Shown: piece by piece, positions 32,150 through 42,651 of the stretch
Layout: every line of letters starts with the position of its first letter
Numbering within the stretch: the stretch's first letter is position 1
Assembly (NCBI GenBank): GCA_014155875.1
Contig: JACEFZ010003425.1
Location: 124,001 to 188,000, forward strand
Source of the DNA: Cepaea nemoralis
Lineage: Eukaryota; Mollusca; Gastropoda; Stylommatophora; Helicidae
Reading direction: 5' to 3'
DNA: 64,000 nt
Made by a program: the position numbers and the translations under genes
The notes under the pieces: model-generated
The model's input: the letters and a program-made list of their open reading frames with translations, nothing else
What the model was told of the DNA's origin: nothing
Database searches by the model: none

Positions 32150-32830
32150 AAATCTGAATATTTACAAAATTGGAGCGAAGAAAACACATTCAGCAGCAAC
32201 CACGTAGAAAATATTCAAGTAACTTCAGAACAGATATAGAGGCCTAGAAAATACAGCAGAAATGTTTTTGATAGAGAACAGTCCAGAGACACCAGCAGAC
32301 TTAACAGCATTAATTCCTGGAATATATCAGAACTCCGCAATGGCTTAACATAATGGATCCTGTCACACTGCAACATACCTGGAAATGAAGAGGCTAACAC
32401 ACTGGCAAAAGAAGATTGCAGACTTTTTCAGTCTGGTGCAAACATAACCTACTATTAGACCAAGAGGTTCATGGGACTATCTTAAAGAATCAATTGGGAA
32501 TCAGAGCACCAAGCCCAGCAGAACGATGATGCATATTACCAATTTGACAAGCGAACAAGTAGCAGTATTCAGACTCCGCTTATGACATAACAGCCCAAAA
32601 TACCGTTAGCTCAATAAACTAAAGATAGAACTTACTGATGAATATAACTGTGGAACGGGTGATGGCAGGTTGTATTTGCTGCAAGAGTGTTAAACTTATG
32701 CAGAAAAGAGTTTTTTTTTGTGTGTGTGGATACATTTGCTCCATTTGAGGAAAGACTACAGAAATGTCCACAACCTCAAGATGGCTCAATTTGGCTGTTG
32801 TTGTATATAAATATGTTCGGTTTAACGTGT
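32150..32830 (+). mobile_element. RNase-H LINE relic with (GAAC)n tail
   Basis: At 32,354-32,400 the plus strand reads S/C-H-C-N-I-P-G-N-E-E-A-N-T-L-A-K-E-D, the RNase H C-terminal motif. Frame-shifted homology continues as E-Q-V-A-V-F-R-L-R (32,545-32,580), L-N-K-L-K-I-E-L-T (32,610), then L-L-Q-E-C and H-N-L-K-M-A-Q-F (about 32,770-32,795). The order matches the C terminus of jockey/I-like LINEs. The (GAAC)n run at 32,850-32,872 may be its 3' tail. Different from LINE F in sequence. Confidence 0.6.
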
Positions 32831-32847
32831 GAAGATGTTCGAAGTAG

Positions 32848-32892
32848 AAGAACGAACGAACGAACGAACGAACGCACGCATGCACGCACGCA

Positions 32893-32922
<30 letters not shown>
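32848..32922. repeat. (GAAC)n, GCAC and (CA)n tract
   Basis: 'gaacgaacgaacgaac' grades into gcacgcatgcacgcac and then (CA)n. Neighbouring blocks differ by single substitutions. Confidence 0.9.
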
Positions 32923-32926
<4 letters not shown>

Positions 32927-33035
32927 TACCATGGTCGTCAATGTCGTGTAGCAGATTCCTTGCAGAACGTCGCTCTCATCACAGTCCGACGAAACGACGA
33001 AACAACTTTACTAGTCATATGCTAGTTCTTCCGCC

Positions 33036-33183
33036 TCATACATTTTGGACGTTGCAGTCAACTCCAGCATTTAATGGTTGCTTGCGATTTACTAGGCAAT
33101 TTTAGTTCATTAATTTGCCATTGGTTTCTGAAAGGCCGATGTCTTATACCATCGAAACCTACACAACAGGTAGCTTCCAAATG
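33036..33183 (-). mobile_element. SINE1b, 3' part (split by LINE A)
   Basis: Contains ggacgttgcagtcaactcca, 'taatttgccattggtttctg' and 'cttataccatcgaaacct', matching 39,823-39,950. Its head half is at 33,776-33,856. Confidence 0.7.
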
Positions 33184-33762
33184 CATCATCACGTGCCATG
33201 CCGATAAGCGTGGGCCGTCATGTTTCACCATCTCACATGATCACCAGAGTCGTGGTTCAGCTATACGTTCCTGCCTCGTCATGTCATGTAGTCAAGCCAT
33301 CCAGATATTTACTTCTCTGACTTCCCCTTGTTTTTCCCCCTCAATCTTGCCAGTTGTCATCAAGTTCTCTAATGTATTTCTTATCATAGCTTGCCTACAA
33401 ATGTTGACTATCAACGCCTAATGTCTCTAATCAGTTTACGGTTTTCAGTTTGCTTCTTGCAGGACTTGCTCATTGGTTTATCTGTCTGTCCATGGTATTC
33501 TCTGCATGAACCTCAGAAACCACATTTCCACAGCCATCAGATGTTTTTCAGCTTGTCTGCTCATTTCCCACATGTCATCATACATACAAACGTAAAGGTT
33601 CTATGTAGCACCTCAACACTCTTTTCTTGTTGCAAATGACATCTTGTTATTGGTCCGTATGTTTTCCATCTTCCAAAAGGCTACGTTCGCCATGGCGATT
33701 CTTGTTTAATCTCTTCAAGGCATCTCCCATCAGATGCTATGACTGTTCCGAGGTAGTTAGTT
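33184..33762 (-). mobile_element. LINE A 3' fragment inserted in SINE1b
   Basis: Begins with the common 3' end (catcatcacgtgccatgcc) and runs to 'ggcatctcccatcagatgct' and ctgttccgaggtagtt, LINE A position ~3660. Many frame breaks. The SINE1b halves on either side show that it inserted later than the SINE. Confidence 0.8.
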
Positions 33763-33775
33763 GTTTCGCATGTCC

Positions 33776-33856
33776 GGCTTCTGATTCCGAACCTTCGACT
33801 CGGTATGTCGCGGAATTGTGAAACTGCTGGTCTCATTGTTCCCTAAGCCCCAGACG
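33776..33856 (-). mobile_element. SINE1b, head part
   Basis: 'ccgaaccttcgactcggtat' (B box in reverse), tgtcgcggaattgtgaaact, then 'tccctaagcc'. Matches 9,914-10,160 and 39,823-40,074. Confidence 0.65.
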
Positions 33857-33959
33857 TAGGTCTGTATATATCTATAGCCACTGTGAAGATGACTGTGTCG
33901 GAATGATGTCCATATTCCCAGCTGTGGACTTGAACAATAGACCTGGCTAGTGACGACAC

Positions 33960-34135
33960 CTTTTAAAATTCTGTGCTGACCGACCGTCAGCGTACACTTG
34001 TTCTTTTCGCCAGGAGCCATCGTCATTTGAAGGTGACAAGTTCGAATCCCGATAATCTCAAAGCCGTCAATAGTTCTATTGCCTAGTATGTTCTGTGATT
34101 ATTACTTATTTCCGATGTCTTCTACAAGTGTTAAT
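33960..34135 (+). mobile_element. SINE3 copy
   Basis: 'aaggtgacaagttcgaatcc' (B box) preceded by cacttgttctt and followed by tctattgcctagt and ttacttattt. Shared with 37,610-37,790 and 51,540-51,680. Short and diverged. Confidence 0.5.
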
Positions 34136-34139
34136 CAAT

Positions 34140-34470
34140 GCCTGTGTATGTATTTATCATGTTTGCGCCTGAGCTTGCCTGGTCCAGGAGACTGACGACC
34201 TTGGATGCAGGTCTCGTGTCACAATGGCTCTCCACATTGTATTCCCTGACAGTGGATATCGATTGCCGGCATATTAAACAAACACAGGCTTTCCGTCAGC
34301 TGCCACAAACAAGTCTAATCCGGGCATTTTTCCCTTCCAATTGTGAACTACGTCGATGTGAACATGTGTTTTCTGGTCTCCCCCGGGGGCCCGCCATGTT
34401 GAATTTCTAAAACTCACATTAGCGAAAGTATGTGTGAGTGTGTGTGTCTGTGTAAGAGAGGAAGTGAGAG
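34140..34470. other. Unassigned interval
   Basis: An open frame (34,138-34,410) without recognised motif crosses this interval. Nothing else seen. Confidence 0.3.
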
Positions 34471-34473
34471 AAG

Positions 34474-34474
<1 letters not shown>

Positions 34475-34560
<86 letters not shown>

Positions 34561-34645
34561 GGACGGACGGACGGACGGGCGGGCGGGCGGGCGGGCGGGC
34601 GGACGGACGGACGGACGGACGAACAGACAGACAGACAGACAGACA

Positions 34646-34678
<33 letters not shown>

Positions 34679-34718
34679 ACAGAACGAACGAACTTTATTT
34701 TCAGAGAGCGAGCGAGCG

Positions 34719-34797
<79 letters not shown>
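34475..34797. repeat. Mirror-ordered tetranucleotide array plus (GA)n
   Basis: Blocks in order: (GACA)n, (GACG)n, (GGGC)n, (GGAC)n, a GAAC unit, (AGAC)n, (AGGC)n, then a gaacgaac unit and (GA)n at 34,721-34,796. Successive blocks differ by single substitutions and largely keep the 4-bp phase, giving a nearly symmetric series. Open frames on both strands are artefacts. Confidence 0.95.
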
Positions 34798-34801
<4 letters not shown>

Positions 34802-35168
34802 AAAAAATAAACTATTTTCAGAGGATTGAGAATTGGATTCGCAGGCCCGTCTAACATCAACTCTTCGAGACAGACGGACAGAGAAACAAAGACCGAGCTT
34901 TTTATATTGCTATCCAGTTCTCCAAGAAAGTGAGCGAGAGAGACAGACAGAGAACAAACGAACTTTATTTTTTTTTAACCCAAGGGTTGGGAATTGGGCA
35001 CACAGGCGGGTCTAATAGTCTGGCCCGAGAGAGAGACAGAAAGAGAGAAGGGGAGAGATACATAGACAGACACAAAAACAGATAGAAAAAGAGAACGAAC
35101 GAGTGAACAAACCGTTTTCAAAGTGTTTATAATTGGGCACGCATGCCCTCTAACATTATGCCCAGAAA

Positions 35169-35247
<79 letters not shown>

Positions 35248-35250
35248 CGC
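34683..35250. repeat. Three-fold repeated unit linked to GA tracts
   Basis: A unit of the form gaacgaac - ttTATTTTCAGAG - ggattgagaattgg - cacgcaggcccgtctaacat - (GA)n occurs at about 34,683, 34,945 and 35,093. Each is followed by purine-rich GA/GACA sequence, the last by a pure (GA)n at 35,172-35,245. It is a tandem triplication of a compound unit, now diverged. Confidence 0.7.
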
Positions 35251-35289
35251 AAGGGGAGCGAGATAATCAATTATGAATATTCCCTAATA

Positions 35290-35673
35290 CAATGGTTCTC
35301 AACCGGGATTTTAGGGTTTCCATGGGGCTTGGGGGGGGGGGGGGGGGGGGGATTATGATTATTTCAATATCGCGTTAATACAAGAACCGATTACTTGATA
35401 TTGTTTTCCCTCCGTATTTTACGGTTCTATACTTCTCGGTCTTCTGAAAATCGTAGACCTGTAAAAAGTAGACCTGCAAAATCAGGTTTTGTGTAGACGT
35501 CTAGACTTGTTCTAGTATGTGTTATTAAATTTAGCTTCCATTTTTACGTATACAGTGTAGGGGCGACCGGGGGGGGGGGGGGGGATTTATAGGTAGGAAA
35601 TACGAAAGGAGGGGATGACATTCTGAACATATGGTGAAGGGGTGCATAGGACAAAAAAGGTTGAGAACCACTG
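35290..35673. mobile_element. hAT-type MITE
   Basis: 384 bp with terminal inverted repeats CAATGGTTCTCAACC ... GGTTGAGAACCACTG. This 'cagtggttctcaacc' end is a well-known hAT (Charlie-like) terminus. Flanking 8-mers ccctaata and ctctatca are only partly alike. Two G homopolymers lie inside (35,331-35,351 and 35,571-35,584). No coding capacity. A 3'-end fragment recurs at 37,553-37,607. Confidence 0.7.
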
Positions 35674-36045
35674 CTCTATCAGTTTCTATAAAGGCCCTCC
35701 CAAGCTCCTAGAGTACAGTACTCGTGAACAAGAAAAGCAGACCCTTCATAACTAAGCCACCTGGGCCCTCTGGTTAAACAGATGATCTTTCTGCTGACCA
35801 TACAACCGTATCTGGAGAGGCTGAAATCCCGCTTTGTGTGGGCTTTGGGGGATGGGGTGTGTTATGCATGTGGGTGAATGAGTGCATGTGTGTGTGTGTG
35901 CGTGAGTCAATGTGTGTTTGCGTGTGTTATGTATGTGGGTGAGTGAATGTGGGTGTGTGTGTCACGAATGGTGTACACTACCAGACAGGTTCTAGAAAAG
36001 CCTAGAAACCCCAGGGTGCTAGTCGGGTAAACAAACCTAGAAACA
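35674..36045. other. TG-rich and unassigned interval
   Basis: Contains GTGTGT/GTGAGTGAATG low-complexity sequence at about 35,860-35,965. No gene seen. Confidence 0.5.
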
Positions 36046-36055
36046 AGTGGGTAGG

Positions 36056-36211
36056 CGAAAAGATATCTAAGCTCGTTGATGAAATATACCTATATTTATA
36101 TCAGATTAAATGTCATAGGATGGTTCATCGTTGTAAGTAGAGGAAAAGTTATCTAAGCTCGTTGATGAAATAAACCTGTATTTAAACCAGATTAAATGTC
36201 ATAGGATGGTT
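36056..36211. repeat. ~80-bp tandem duplication
   Basis: Two copies of 'atctaagctcgttgatgaaa' ... 'cagattaaatgtcataggat' ... ggttcatcgtt, about 80 bp apart and over 85% alike by eye. The second copy runs directly into repeat E. Confidence 0.85.
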
Positions 36212-36415
36212 CATCGTTCTAAGCGACTTTCCGTATCTGCCATGGGATTATTTATCGCCGAAATGTTGTCATTACGTTATAATACAACATGTCTGCTACC
36301 ATATTAACAACCTTTAAGTTATAACTGTGACACACCCCTACTTCCAATTTTCCGCCATCTATATTTGTTTGGTCCAAACCTGAAGTGTGTTTGGCCCAGA
36401 ATCTGTCAACAGATA
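36212..36415 (+). mobile_element. Dispersed repeat E, copy 2
   Basis: Matches 12,460-12,706 without the long T/G homopolymer: aagcgactttccgtatctgc, 'accatattaacaac', 'gtttggtccaaacc', cccagaatctgt. No coding signal. Confidence 0.7.
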
Positions 36416-36534
36416 AGTAGAGCTGGACACGTCTGTGTGTTACCGTGACGCACGGACTAGTAACACTGTAACCCAGCACACAGGTCGTACAAGACGACTT
36501 TACAAAGCTGTGTTCAGGGTGGTTCAGGTTATTA

Positions 36535-36958
36535 TGTGCCATGCCGATAAGCGTGGGCGGTCATCTTTCGCCATCTCACATGATCATCAGAGTCGTAGAT
36601 CAGCTCTGTGTTCTTATCTCGACCATACCGCGTGGCCAAGCCAACCAGGTATTTACTTCTCTGCCTTCCACTTGTTCTTTTCCCCTCAATATTGCCAGTT
36701 GTCCCCAAGTTCTCCAATTTATTTCTTCTCATAATGTGCCCAAAACTTCTCTAATCAGTTTACGGTTTTCATTTGTTTCTTGTAGGATTTGGGAATTGAT
36801 TTTTCTCTGTCCATGGTATTCTTCGCATTTTCCACGGAAACAACATTTCCACAGCCATCAGATTTTCAGCTTGTCTGCTCATTGTCCACACTTCACATCC
36901 ATACTAAAGTACATGTTCTTCAACACTTTATCTCGTTGCAAGTGACATCTGTTTTCTA
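36535..36958 (-). mobile_element. LINE A 3' fragment
   Basis: Starts at the common 3' end (ttatgtgccatgccgataag) and includes minus-strand M-R-R-N-K-L-E-N-L-G-T-T-G and W-R-K-M-T-A-H-A-Y-R-H-G-T. It ends near 36,958 in the RT thumb. Small deletions disrupt it. Confidence 0.8.
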
Positions 36959-37285
36959 TATGTAATAAGTGACGCAAAGAAAATAAATCAACTCGGCCAA
37001 CCAAGAGCTGTTTTTTTTTAGATGAGCTATGGGGCGAAGCGGAGAAAGGCACACAGAATCAAGTATACTGAGTATCTTCCTTCCACACAAGAATTCTGCA
37101 GAATCGGCAGCCAGCATATTAAAACTATGCAGGCTTTATTAAAGACAGTACAGCTGGTGGAAGCAATAACATGATAAAGTTGACATTTTGAGATTACGCG
37201 ATACAATGTGAAATGGAGCGGTCAAAAAGCTTCTTAGTACAGATGAAACAGTGCTGTCCTTAGACCATGAAGCGGAAAATCGAAG
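36959..37285. other. Unassigned interval
   Basis: Nothing recognised. Confidence 0.3.
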
Positions 37286-37289
37286 CGTG

Positions 37290-37427
37290 CTATTGCTTTT
37301 TGAACGACAAGTCAACATTTATGCCCAACTGGCCGGTGTGCGGAGTGAACCCACTACCTTGCCGTCACCGCACGTGAACTTTACACGCCAGCGTCTTAAA
37401 CATCTCGGCCGTAGTGACTTCTGATCT
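37290..37427 (-). mobile_element. SINE2 head fragment
   Basis: 'aagtcaacatttatgcccaa', then ggtgtgcggagtgaacccac, then 'aaacatctcggccgtagtga', the reverse of the SINE2 head. Confidence 0.55.
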
Positions 37428-37552
37428 TCTAGAATATAAGTCTACAAGTTCTGGTCAGCGTATCACCTACGCCAGTCGGCGGGGTACGCCATCATTGATT
37501 GGCACAATAGAAGAATAGCTAGATATGAATTATGTAACCATTTCATATATAT

Positions 37553-37607
37553 TCTGAACATATGATGAAAGGGTGCATGGGCCAAATAAGGTATAGAACC
37601 ACTGATC
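37553..37607. mobile_element. hAT MITE 3'-end fragment
   Basis: 'ctgaacatatgatgaaaggg' + tgcatgggcc + 'ggtatagaaccactg' matches 35,620-35,673. Confidence 0.65.
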
Positions 37608-37609
37608 TA

Positions 37610-37790
37610 GCTGGTCGTGCTCAAAGCTCACTTGTTCTTGCGATGCGCGATGCTCTATCATCGTTCGTTATTTTCATTTGGAGGTCACATGTTCGAACCT
37701 TGGTATATCCATTATGCTTAATTTTCTAGTGGCCTTTTATTTGCACTTATTTCCCCCACCATTGAGTACTAAGTAACGTATGTAATTATA
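37610..37790 (+). mobile_element. SINE3 copy
   Basis: 'gaggtcacatgttcgaacct' (B box) preceded by cacttgttctt and followed by ttctagtggcctttta and gcacttattt. Aligns with 33,960-34,135. Confidence 0.5.
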
Positions 37791-38255
37791 TTTCTCTTCA
37801 CTGAGTTACTGGACGCAAAGATTCGGAAGCGATGGCATTTCTAGATGTGAGCTCAAATATTCCTGAGTGCGCCAGAAGAAATAAATCGTCACCCAGATCT
37901 CTCAGCACTGCAGACTTGCTTATCTCCCTCAGAAGATAAAGAGTCCAATAGTATGGATACTTGTAGTTCCAGCGGGTGGTTGGTTACGCCCGTTTCTGCT
38001 TCGTCCTCTACCGCGGTTCTTCCTGTTAGTTCTCAGTCTGATCCTGATACCGCCAACCGTAACCGCGCGTAATCCTCGATTTGTGTGTCCTCTTGCAACA
38101 TGCCATCATTTATAGACATTTCGCCTTTGCTTAACTTCGGTGTTCTTCCTGAGGAGACCTGAAGGGCAGTCTGTCGGCCCTTTTATGTCCACCTACACCA
38201 GCCTGGCCTAGACCAATGTGTATTATGCTTATATTTTTACTGTTGTTGTCTTTAC
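37791..38255. other. Unassigned interval
   Basis: No feature recognised. Confidence 0.3.
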
Positions 38256-38261
38256 TGTACA

Positions 38262-38560
38262 TGCTAGAGCCCGGTGGCACAATGTTTAGTATGTTTGCCT
38301 GCCAAGACAGCGAGTTCAATCCCCAGTGGATCCAGGATGATTCTCCTCCCCCACCAGCATGGCTCTAGGGTCGATCCAGCCTGATAAAAATGGGTACCAG
38401 ACAATTTCAGATTTTTTTTTTTTGAATTGGCTGACGGTGAAGTGGGAGGGCACTGGCCACGTCATATTATGTCTCGTGGCCTAGATCATGAAAGGTCTGC
38501 CATTTCACACCCAATGTCAGTATATGATTTACTACATTTACTGCAGTGTGATGACACCCG
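38262..38560 (+). mobile_element. SINE5, unexpanded copy
   Basis: The tRNA-like head 'ccggtggcacaatgtttagt' (A box) and 'agcgagttcaatccccag' (B box) lead to ggctctagggtcgatccagc, 'aaaaatgggtaccagacaat', a T12 tract and then 'cacgtcatattatgtctcgt'. The copy at 42,516-43,585 is the same element with a 47-bp array in the middle. Confidence 0.65.
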
Positions 38561-38577
38561 TTCTAGATGAGATTCCA

Positions 38578-38640
38578 GAACGGTGGTTCCCACACTGGGG
38601 TACGTCCATCACAAAAGCTACGAGAAAACTAAGTGTTTCG
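38578..38640. mobile_element. Possible hAT terminus
   Basis: 'cggtggttcccacactgggg' resembles a hAT terminal inverted repeat, but no second end was found. Confidence 0.3.
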
Positions 38641-38744
38641 TATTGATTTTCGTAATAGTTTATAGTATGTCATATCCCAGTCGACGCCAATAATCGTGTT
38701 AGACAAAACGTGAACGGTATTGGCGTGTTCCCATCATCAGCCGA

Positions 38745-39170
38745 GTTAGGGAACAACACTTAGTGGGACCGTCCCGGGATCAGCCGATTTATCCAACACT
38801 ATACTTAGTGGGACCGTCCCAGGATCAGCCGAGTTATCCAACAATATACTTAGTGGGACCGTCCCAGGATCAGCCGAGTTATCCAACAATATACTTAGTG
38901 GGGCAGTCCCAGGATCAGCTGAGTTATCCAACACTATACTTAGCGGGACCGTCCCAGGATCAGCCGAGTTATCCAACAATTTACTTAGTGGGGCAGTCCC
39001 AGGATCAGCCGAGTTATCAACACTATACTTAGTGGGGCAGTCCCCGGATCAGCCGAGTTATCCAACACTAGACTTAGTGGGTCAGTCCCAGGATCAACTC
39101 TAACACTATACGTAGTGGGACAGTCCCCGTATCAGCCGTGGGTCTGTACTTAGTGGGTCAGTCCCAGGAT
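38745..39170. repeat. 45-bp minisatellite
   Basis: Unit tatacttagtgggaccgtcc + caggatcagccgagttatcc + aacac (45 bp), about nine copies that shorten and decay after 39,060. Contains the palindromic core GGGAC-c-GTCCC. As 45 is a multiple of 3, both strands show periodic open frames without other evidence of coding. Confidence 0.9.
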
Positions 39171-39820
39171 GACCCACATCCATTTAGGAAAAAAACGTTA
39201 TAGACAAACAGTAAGTGTGCTATAGGTTCTGCAGTATACAATAAGTACTTCTCATAGTCCATGCCGTGTGACGTTGGTGACCATGACTGTCCGCAGCCTT
39301 CTGTCTGATACGTGTACTGCCAATCATTTCAGATACTGATGTTCTTCCATGTCTTGATGTCAAACCAAATATCCCTCCTAGGCTTGGGCTATAAAACATT
39401 GAACTGCCTTCATACGCTTCCCATCTCCTGTTTTATTAGAGTGCCCAAATACACTAACTAATATAAAGAAAGAACATGTTTAAAGCTTTTTGTAAAACTT
39501 TTTTTATTTTTTTTTTATTTTTTTAGTTTTAAATGTACACATATTTGCGCACTTTCCTTGGTTTTCTACGGATCCAGATGTAGTCACCTCTTCCTTAACA
39601 TGTATTTGTTAGAAAGATAAAGACAAACAAAACGAAATTTAAAAACGATCACTGTAGTTTACAAGGCTTACAAATTAGAAGCAATGGTAAGCAAACTATA
39701 GGGTACAGCAGTGAGCTGGCCCATGAAATAAAATTGTCAGGGGATAATATACAATTTAACTAAACGACAATGTAAAATATGTTAGTTGCACATTCGTAGG
39801 TTGTTTTTTTTTTTAAGCGA
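39171..39820. other. Unassigned interval, AT-rich
   Basis: A T-rich stretch near 39,497-39,527. No gene or repeat recognised. Confidence 0.3.
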
Positions 39821-39822
39821 CT

Positions 39823-40074
39823 CGTTAAAGGACGCTGCGCTCAATACCATTACGTATTGGTTGCTTGTTATTTACTTGGCTATATTACGTTCAGTAGTTT
39901 GCCATTGCTTTCAGAACGTCCGACGCATTATACCATAAAAATCAATGCAAAATACCATAAAAATCAATGCAATCAATAAAAATCAATGCTGCGGCTGATT
40001 TTGGACCCTCGATTTGGAATCACGGGGAATTTGTGACACTGCGTTTCACTAACCCCTAAGTCACAGACGCCGAC
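39823..40074 (-). mobile_element. SINE1b copy
   Basis: 'aaaggacgctgcgctcaata', ttcagtagtttgccattgct, a duplicated 'ccataaaaatcaatgcaa', then the head 'tttggaccctcgatttgga' and 'acccctaagtcacagacgcc'. Confidence 0.75.
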
Positions 40075-40179
40075 CCTAAAATATAAACCTACGGATACAA
40101 TTACATCATTATCATGCAGCAGGTCCCTGCAGAATGTAGCTCTCACCACGACCCGCTGACAAGACACTCCATCCTCTAG

Positions 40180-40305
40180 TCCAGGGACTAGTCCGGTTAA
40201 CGCCGGGGTTACGTCCTTGGAAAACGCGACTTTAAGTGATACGACGTATAGCGAAACGAGGTAAACCGACGTGATGTAAAGCGGGGCCGCCCTGTATATA
40301 ATATC
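40180..40305. other. Possible transposon terminus
   Basis: 'gtccggttaacgccggggtt' + acgtccttgg ... 'taaagcggggccgccctgta' has the look of a DNA-transposon end, but no partner or inverted copy was found. Confidence 0.25.
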
Positions 40306-40534
40306 TGTTTTCTTCTGTTGCCCCTGAGACTCCTGGTGGAGTATAGGCCCACAACCACGCAAGCCAACCCCTTTGAGGGCCAGTTTATGGGTGGTTGGAG
40401 GTTGGCTGATTTGTTTGTTCGGTGTGGGATAGACAGTCTCTGACCAACCCGTTTTAGTCATGTTACAGTGCAACTATCATTTACTTCCCTTCTTAGGCCC
40501 CGGTAACACCGGGCAAATATAGAATTAGTCCTTA

Positions 40535-40994
40535 GTCGCGGTTCCAACTTCACGGTAAAGGGACATCCCCATAAAGCTCGGTTCCTGTGTCAGTGAATAT
40601 CATACAAAATGCTAATTATTGTCCCATGTGAAAACTGGAACAGATAGCAGTCCCGAAAAAACCAACAGCACCCAAATGCATGAGGCTGCTGTCAGAATAT
40701 CAACACAACTGTCCGCCACTAGAATTATAGTTCATCGTCAATGGAAACAGCAGTCACTAGAAAACCAGCAGTTGCACAAACGTTACTGCATATGGCAAAA
40801 CTAGCTAGTTCAGCAGTTGCACACGCGTTACTGAGTAAGGCAAAACCAGTTAGTTCAGCAACCGGCCGTCCGTCATTTTTCCGAACAAGCAGATCACAAT
40901 ACAAACCATCCCTGACAGACGTTAAAGCATTCTACATGAAATCCACAGCTCACAGTGTCGTTCTACGCACTTATCTCAGTAGCTGGGCGACGTA
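40535..40994 (-). mobile_element. Unclassified repeat G, copy 2
   Basis: Reverse complement of 25,660-26,205. Shared landmarks are aacttcacggtaaaggga (tail end), cctgtgtcagtgaatatcat, 'agttcatcgtcaatggaaac' and cacagctcacagtgtcgttc. An internal near-duplication (gcagttgcacaaacgttact / gcagttgcacacgcgttact) replaces part of copy 1. A plus-strand frame beginning M-E-T-A-V-T-R-K is open for 84 codons and aligns by eye with minus-strand reading in copy 1. Confidence 0.65.
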
Positions 40995-41089
40995 ACCATG
41001 TAAATATATAATATAACGAAGAGTAATATATAATATAGTGAGGATAATATCGAATGACTGCCAAGTAAAGTAGACGACCCACTGACACG

Positions 41090-41348
41090 CCTAAAGGCGC
41101 ATTGGCCATATGATGCATGTCCCCAACTCCCATTTGCATAAGCCAGTTGGCCCTAGTCGGATGACGTGGTTGGTATCACTCAGGCCGCCTTGACTTCCCA
41201 AGACATTTCCTCATACTCATTTTAGGCTGGGTCCACCTGGTAGACCTGGGCAATTTTAAACATTGGGATCCACCCCGATGCAGATGGAACCCATGACCAG
41301 CGGGCCTGAAGGCCAGCCTCTAGCCACTACACTCCCGCCACTCACGAG
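41090..41348 (-). mobile_element. SINE4, unexpanded copy
   Basis: On the minus strand: a head with 'tgtagtggctagaggctgg' (A box) and 'atgggttccatctgcatc' (B box), followed by 'aaaattgcccaggtctacca', ggtggacccagcctaaaatg, 'gaggaaatgtcttgggaagt' and 'cgtcatccgacta'. The 36-bp segment between 'gcccag' and 'ggaaatgt' corresponds to the single ancestral unit of the 35-bp array at 4.7-7.0 kb. Confidence 0.6.
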
Positions 41349-41349
41349 C

Positions 41350-42435
41350 AACCCGGGACCCAAGAATAGTGTACAATATAATTCAAGGATAGAATACAAT
41401 ATAACCCTAAGAATAGTGTGAAATATAGCACCCACACTGACAGAGATTCCGCACAGAAGCAATAACAGCGAGTTTAACATACCAAACCTCAAAGACAGAA
41501 TATCTTTTTTTTAATTCACAACAACATAAATTGTTTCCTTCGCAACTTCCAGTCTCGGGTTAGTAGACGCTAGGTGTTCACATTGTTCCCTGAATATAAA
41601 CCCATTTCCCTTGCATTGTTTCCTGAATATAAGCCCATATCCCGTCCATTGTTTCCACTTTATTCCATTCACATAAAGCCCCTGTACTTTTAAGTTCACA
41701 GGTTAAAGATCGTGTTTCCCACACTTTGTGGGATATCGGGCAATTGATACTAGGCTCGATTTAAAGACCAGCCGGTGCTCAATGCAGCTGACATGTCCAG
41801 TGTTAAAACTGGCGCCTTTAGCTTCCTGCAGCTTCCTGTCATTTCCTGCTACCTGTTTGATTACTTTACCACTGCCAGTATGTTGCCCATAACATTTGAT
41901 TACTATACTTTGAGATGTCATTGTTTCTGCCTTTTGATTTTGATTGCATAATATATGCTTGTATTGATTTCTTCTCATGTTTTATAAATTTATTTCTGCT
42001 TTCAGGATGATATGGTAATTTTGGTATCCACGCAGTCTGTTTCTTTATGTCACAGGATCATTAACTTACCTGCTATTGTGCTTCCTTGTCAAGAAACAGA
42101 GTGTGTGAATAATATCCCCTTTCTTCTTACAATTCTGCTTTTCTTGTCTCCTCCTCTTCTTCCCTATTCTTTTTTCCTCCCCCCCCCCCTCCCTCTTCTT
42201 CCGTCATCTTCTGCTTCTTCCTCGTCCTCTGATGTCTCTCATATGTCTGTCAGCGTTATGGTAGGAAGTGCTTTCTGGGCACATTCTTTGCCTGCGCTGC
42301 TGCAAGGAGGTGTTGAATGCATCTACTGCTCAGAGGATTCATCTCTGTACGTCCGTAACTTGCTCTGTTTTCTCTATATATAATAATTCCACATGGACAT
42401 TGAGAAGGAATCCTTTCACACATAAGGGACGTAAA
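41350..42435. other. Unassigned interval
   Basis: Contains small local repeats ('aagaatagtgt', 41,363-41,420; 'cctgaatataa', 41,569-41,635) and a pyrimidine-rich stretch 42,118-42,235. The frame at 42,012-42,383 reads this low-complexity tract. No gene recognised. Confidence 0.3.
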
Positions 42436-42439
42436 CGTG

Positions 42440-42514
42440 GTTAGGAATCACGAACAGCTCAACAAAATGCTGGGGTTGACTTCTACGTCAAGAAAAGGAT
42501 ATGCAACTAATTTT
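42440..42514 (+). mobile_element. SINE1 3'-end fragment
   Basis: 'caaaatgctggggttgactt' + ctacgtcaagaaaaggatatgcaa is the sense-strand SINE1 3' end. Followed at once by a SINE5 head. Confidence 0.7.
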
Positions 42515-42515
42515 T

Positions 42516-42651
42516 CTAACAGATGGAAGCATTGTGGTCAGTGTGGTTACCTGCTGAGGCAGTGGTCAGGGTTCAATCCTCGGCAGAGTCAGGATTATTT
42601 TCTTTTGACCTGAAGGGCTCTGCGGTCGACTCAGTCTCTTAAAATTAGGTT
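42516..42651 (+). mobile_element. SINE5 head (element split and expanded)
   Basis: 'gtggtcagtgtggttacctg' (A box) and 'tcagggttcaatcctcgg' (B box), then ggctctgcggtcgactcagt and 'ctcttaaaattaggt', aligning with 38,275-38,392. SINE1 inserts here; the rest of SINE5 follows at 42,904. Confidence 0.65.

Noticed and set aside
34414..34860. Cys/Leu/Ser-rich and Arg/Glu-rich proteins on both strands
   Set aside because: These are translations of GACA, GGCA and GA microsatellites.
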